Positions 13,851-14,371 of a DNA stretch of 14,371 bases are shown here, in pieces. The translations under genes were made by a program, and so were the position numbers. The notes under the pieces were generated by a model. That model did not search any database. It was not told the DNA's origin and worked only from the letters and a program-made list of their open reading frames with translations. Source of the DNA: JAKBCQ01 sp021807585 (GTDB lineage Bacteria; Planctomycetota; Planctomycetia; Isosphaerales; Isosphaeraceae); the NCBI GenBank assembly GCA_027325115.1, contig DAHWFG010000256.1:1-14371 (forward strand), in the 5' to 3' direction. Each line of letters starts with the position of its first letter. Within the stretch, counting starts at the first letter, position 1.

Positions 13851-13856
13851 TATTGT
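13842..13856. repeat. AT-rich palindrome spanning the histidine phosphatase stop codon
   Basis: ACAATA-TAG-TATTGT has 6-bp arms and its 3-nt centre is the stop codon TAG. It is too weak for a terminator and may be a binding site or chance. Confidence 0.3.
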
Positions 13857-13891
13857 AACAGAACATTTATTAGAATCCTCGATCGATCGCG

Positions 13892-13919
13892 CGTCGGTTC
13901 GCGTTGAGTTGAACCGACG
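13892..13919. terminator. Inverted repeat between the phosphatase and heme-binding protein genes
   Basis: CGTCGGTTC (13892-13900) and GAACCGACG (13911-13919) are perfect 9-bp arms around a 10-nt loop, about 40 bp after the phosphatase stop. It could terminate the upstream transcript, but only a weak T-containing stretch follows. It also overlaps a possible -35 box (TTGAGT, 13904-13909), so an operator role is an alternative. Confidence 0.45.
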
Positions 13920-13932
13920 ATTTGGTTAGGAT
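13904..13932 (+). promoter_or_regulatory. Possible promoter of the heme-binding protein gene
   Basis: TTGAGT (13904-13909) and TAGGAT (13927-13932) are 17 bp apart, each matching four of six consensus bases. The transcript would begin near 13939, about 40 nt before the ATG at 13978. The -35 lies in the loop of the inverted repeat 13892-13919. Confidence 0.35.
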
Positions 13933-13977
13933 GACGGGGTCGATTTCCCGCCTGTTTCCGCGGATCGAGTTCCAACC

Positions 13978-14371
13978 ATGAAGACGTTTTCTTTCGTTTC
14001 TGGGATTGGGATCGTCGTTTTGACGATCGTTTCGACGTGCGCCGGTTTCGCATTCGCCGAGGAACCCGCTCCGTCTCCCAAGACGGTGAAGGACTGGTCG
14101 ATCGAGCTTGTGGCGGAGGCGCCGCGGATCGTCTTTCCGACGGCGATCGTCGTCGCTCCCGACGGGACGGTTTATCTTGGACAGGATCCGATGGACATGC
14201 CCGGTCCTCCGACCGAGCCGATCGATTCGGTCGTCGCGATCAAAGACGGCAAGATCTCGACGTTCGCGACGGGGTTGTGGGCGGTGATGGGGCTCGAGTG
14301 GATCGACGGAACCTTATATGTGGTGCATCCGCCGTATCTTTCGGCTTTCACGGATACCGACGGCGACGGCA
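13978..14371 (+). CDS. PVC-type heme-binding beta-propeller protein, N-terminal part (cut by window end)
   Basis: This open frame runs without a stop to the window end and gives 131 complete codons. Residues 1-27 are a signal peptide (MKTFSFVSGIGIVVLTIVST...AFAEE), so the product is exported. The mature part begins WSIELVAEAPRIVFPTAIVVAPDGTVYLGQDPMDMPGPP; the pattern 'P-x-x-hydrophobic-APDG-x-VY-x-x-DPMDM-x-GP' and the following GLWAVMGLEWIDGTLYV fit the N-terminal propeller of the large planctomycete/verrucomicrobial 'membrane-bound dehydrogenase/heme-binding CxxCH' proteins. The predicted CxxCH cytochrome motif would lie far downstream, outside the window, so heme binding is inferred. The ATG is the first codon of the signal peptide; no strong Shine-Dalgarno is visible (GGATCGAG, 13961-13968). 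These proteins are thought to oxidise sugars or alcohols, but the substrate is unknown. Confidence 0.83.
   Translation, partial: MKTFSFVSGIGIVVLTIVSTCAGFAFAEEPAPSPKTVKDWSIELVAEAPRIVFPTAIVVAPDGTVYLGQDPMDMPGPPTEPIDSVVAIKDGKISTFATGLWAVMGLEWIDGTLYVVHPPYLSAFTDTDGDG

Noticed and set aside
13978..14371. Cytochrome c heme motif in the terminal gene
   Set aside because: No CxxCH is present in the 131 residues visible; the heme domain is only expected beyond the window.

Overview
The window looks like chromosomal DNA of a planctomycete (Planctomycetota). An Isosphaerales/Gemmatales-like member is my guess; the order is not proven by the sequence. The evidence is a TIGR03009-type LolA-like protein, an NfeD-type protease-like membrane protein with two degenerate ClpP-like domains, the start of a planctomycete/PVC-type heme-binding beta-propeller protein, and short intergenic repeats whose translation reads EGEPPCEP / EGEAPTEP. 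Two LptF/LptG permeases imply an outer membrane with lipopolysaccharide-like lipid. Several genes appear to start at TTG, and the DNA is rich in GATCG/TCGA motifs with moderately high GC.

Layout. (1) 1-950: a single-pass membrane protein with a beta-repeat exterior, unknown function. (2) 951-1687: a gene-free block with a mosaic of GGGAGGGCGAACC-type repeats. (3) 1688-5812, plus strand: an exported TIGR03009 protein, a 739-residue NfeD-like membrane protein behind a good sigma70-type promoter, and a small retropepsin-like aspartic protease. (4) 5813-6405: a second gene-free block holding a possible 293-bp MITE-like element. Its right end is a perfect 57-bp inverted copy of a sequence just after the first gene, so regions 2-4 are bracketed by a 57-bp inverted repeat about 5.1 kb apart. 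(5) 6406-6801, plus: D-ribose pyranase (RbsD), convergent with (6) a minus-strand run: Ldh-family oxidoreductase (7979-6897), an LptG-like and an LptF-like permease (9467-8205, 10818-9559), a PLP aminotransferase (12239-10956) and an adenylate-kinase-family nucleotide kinase (13081-12425). (7) Plus strand again: a histidine-phosphatase protein (13230-13850) divergent from the kinase, and the first 131 codons of the heme-binding protein, cut by the window end.

The gene set mixes housekeeping and envelope functions. The lptF-lptG pair is the clearest functional unit: two halves of the inner-membrane LPS extraction complex. NfeD plus the aspartic protease may form a membrane protein quality-control neighbourhood, but this is inferred from adjacency only. 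I see no rRNA, tRNA, CRISPR array, prophage or transposase gene, and no convincing novel multi-gene system. The least ordinary material is the repeat architecture, the two degenerate protease domains in the NfeD protein and the AT-rich palindrome between lptG and ldh.
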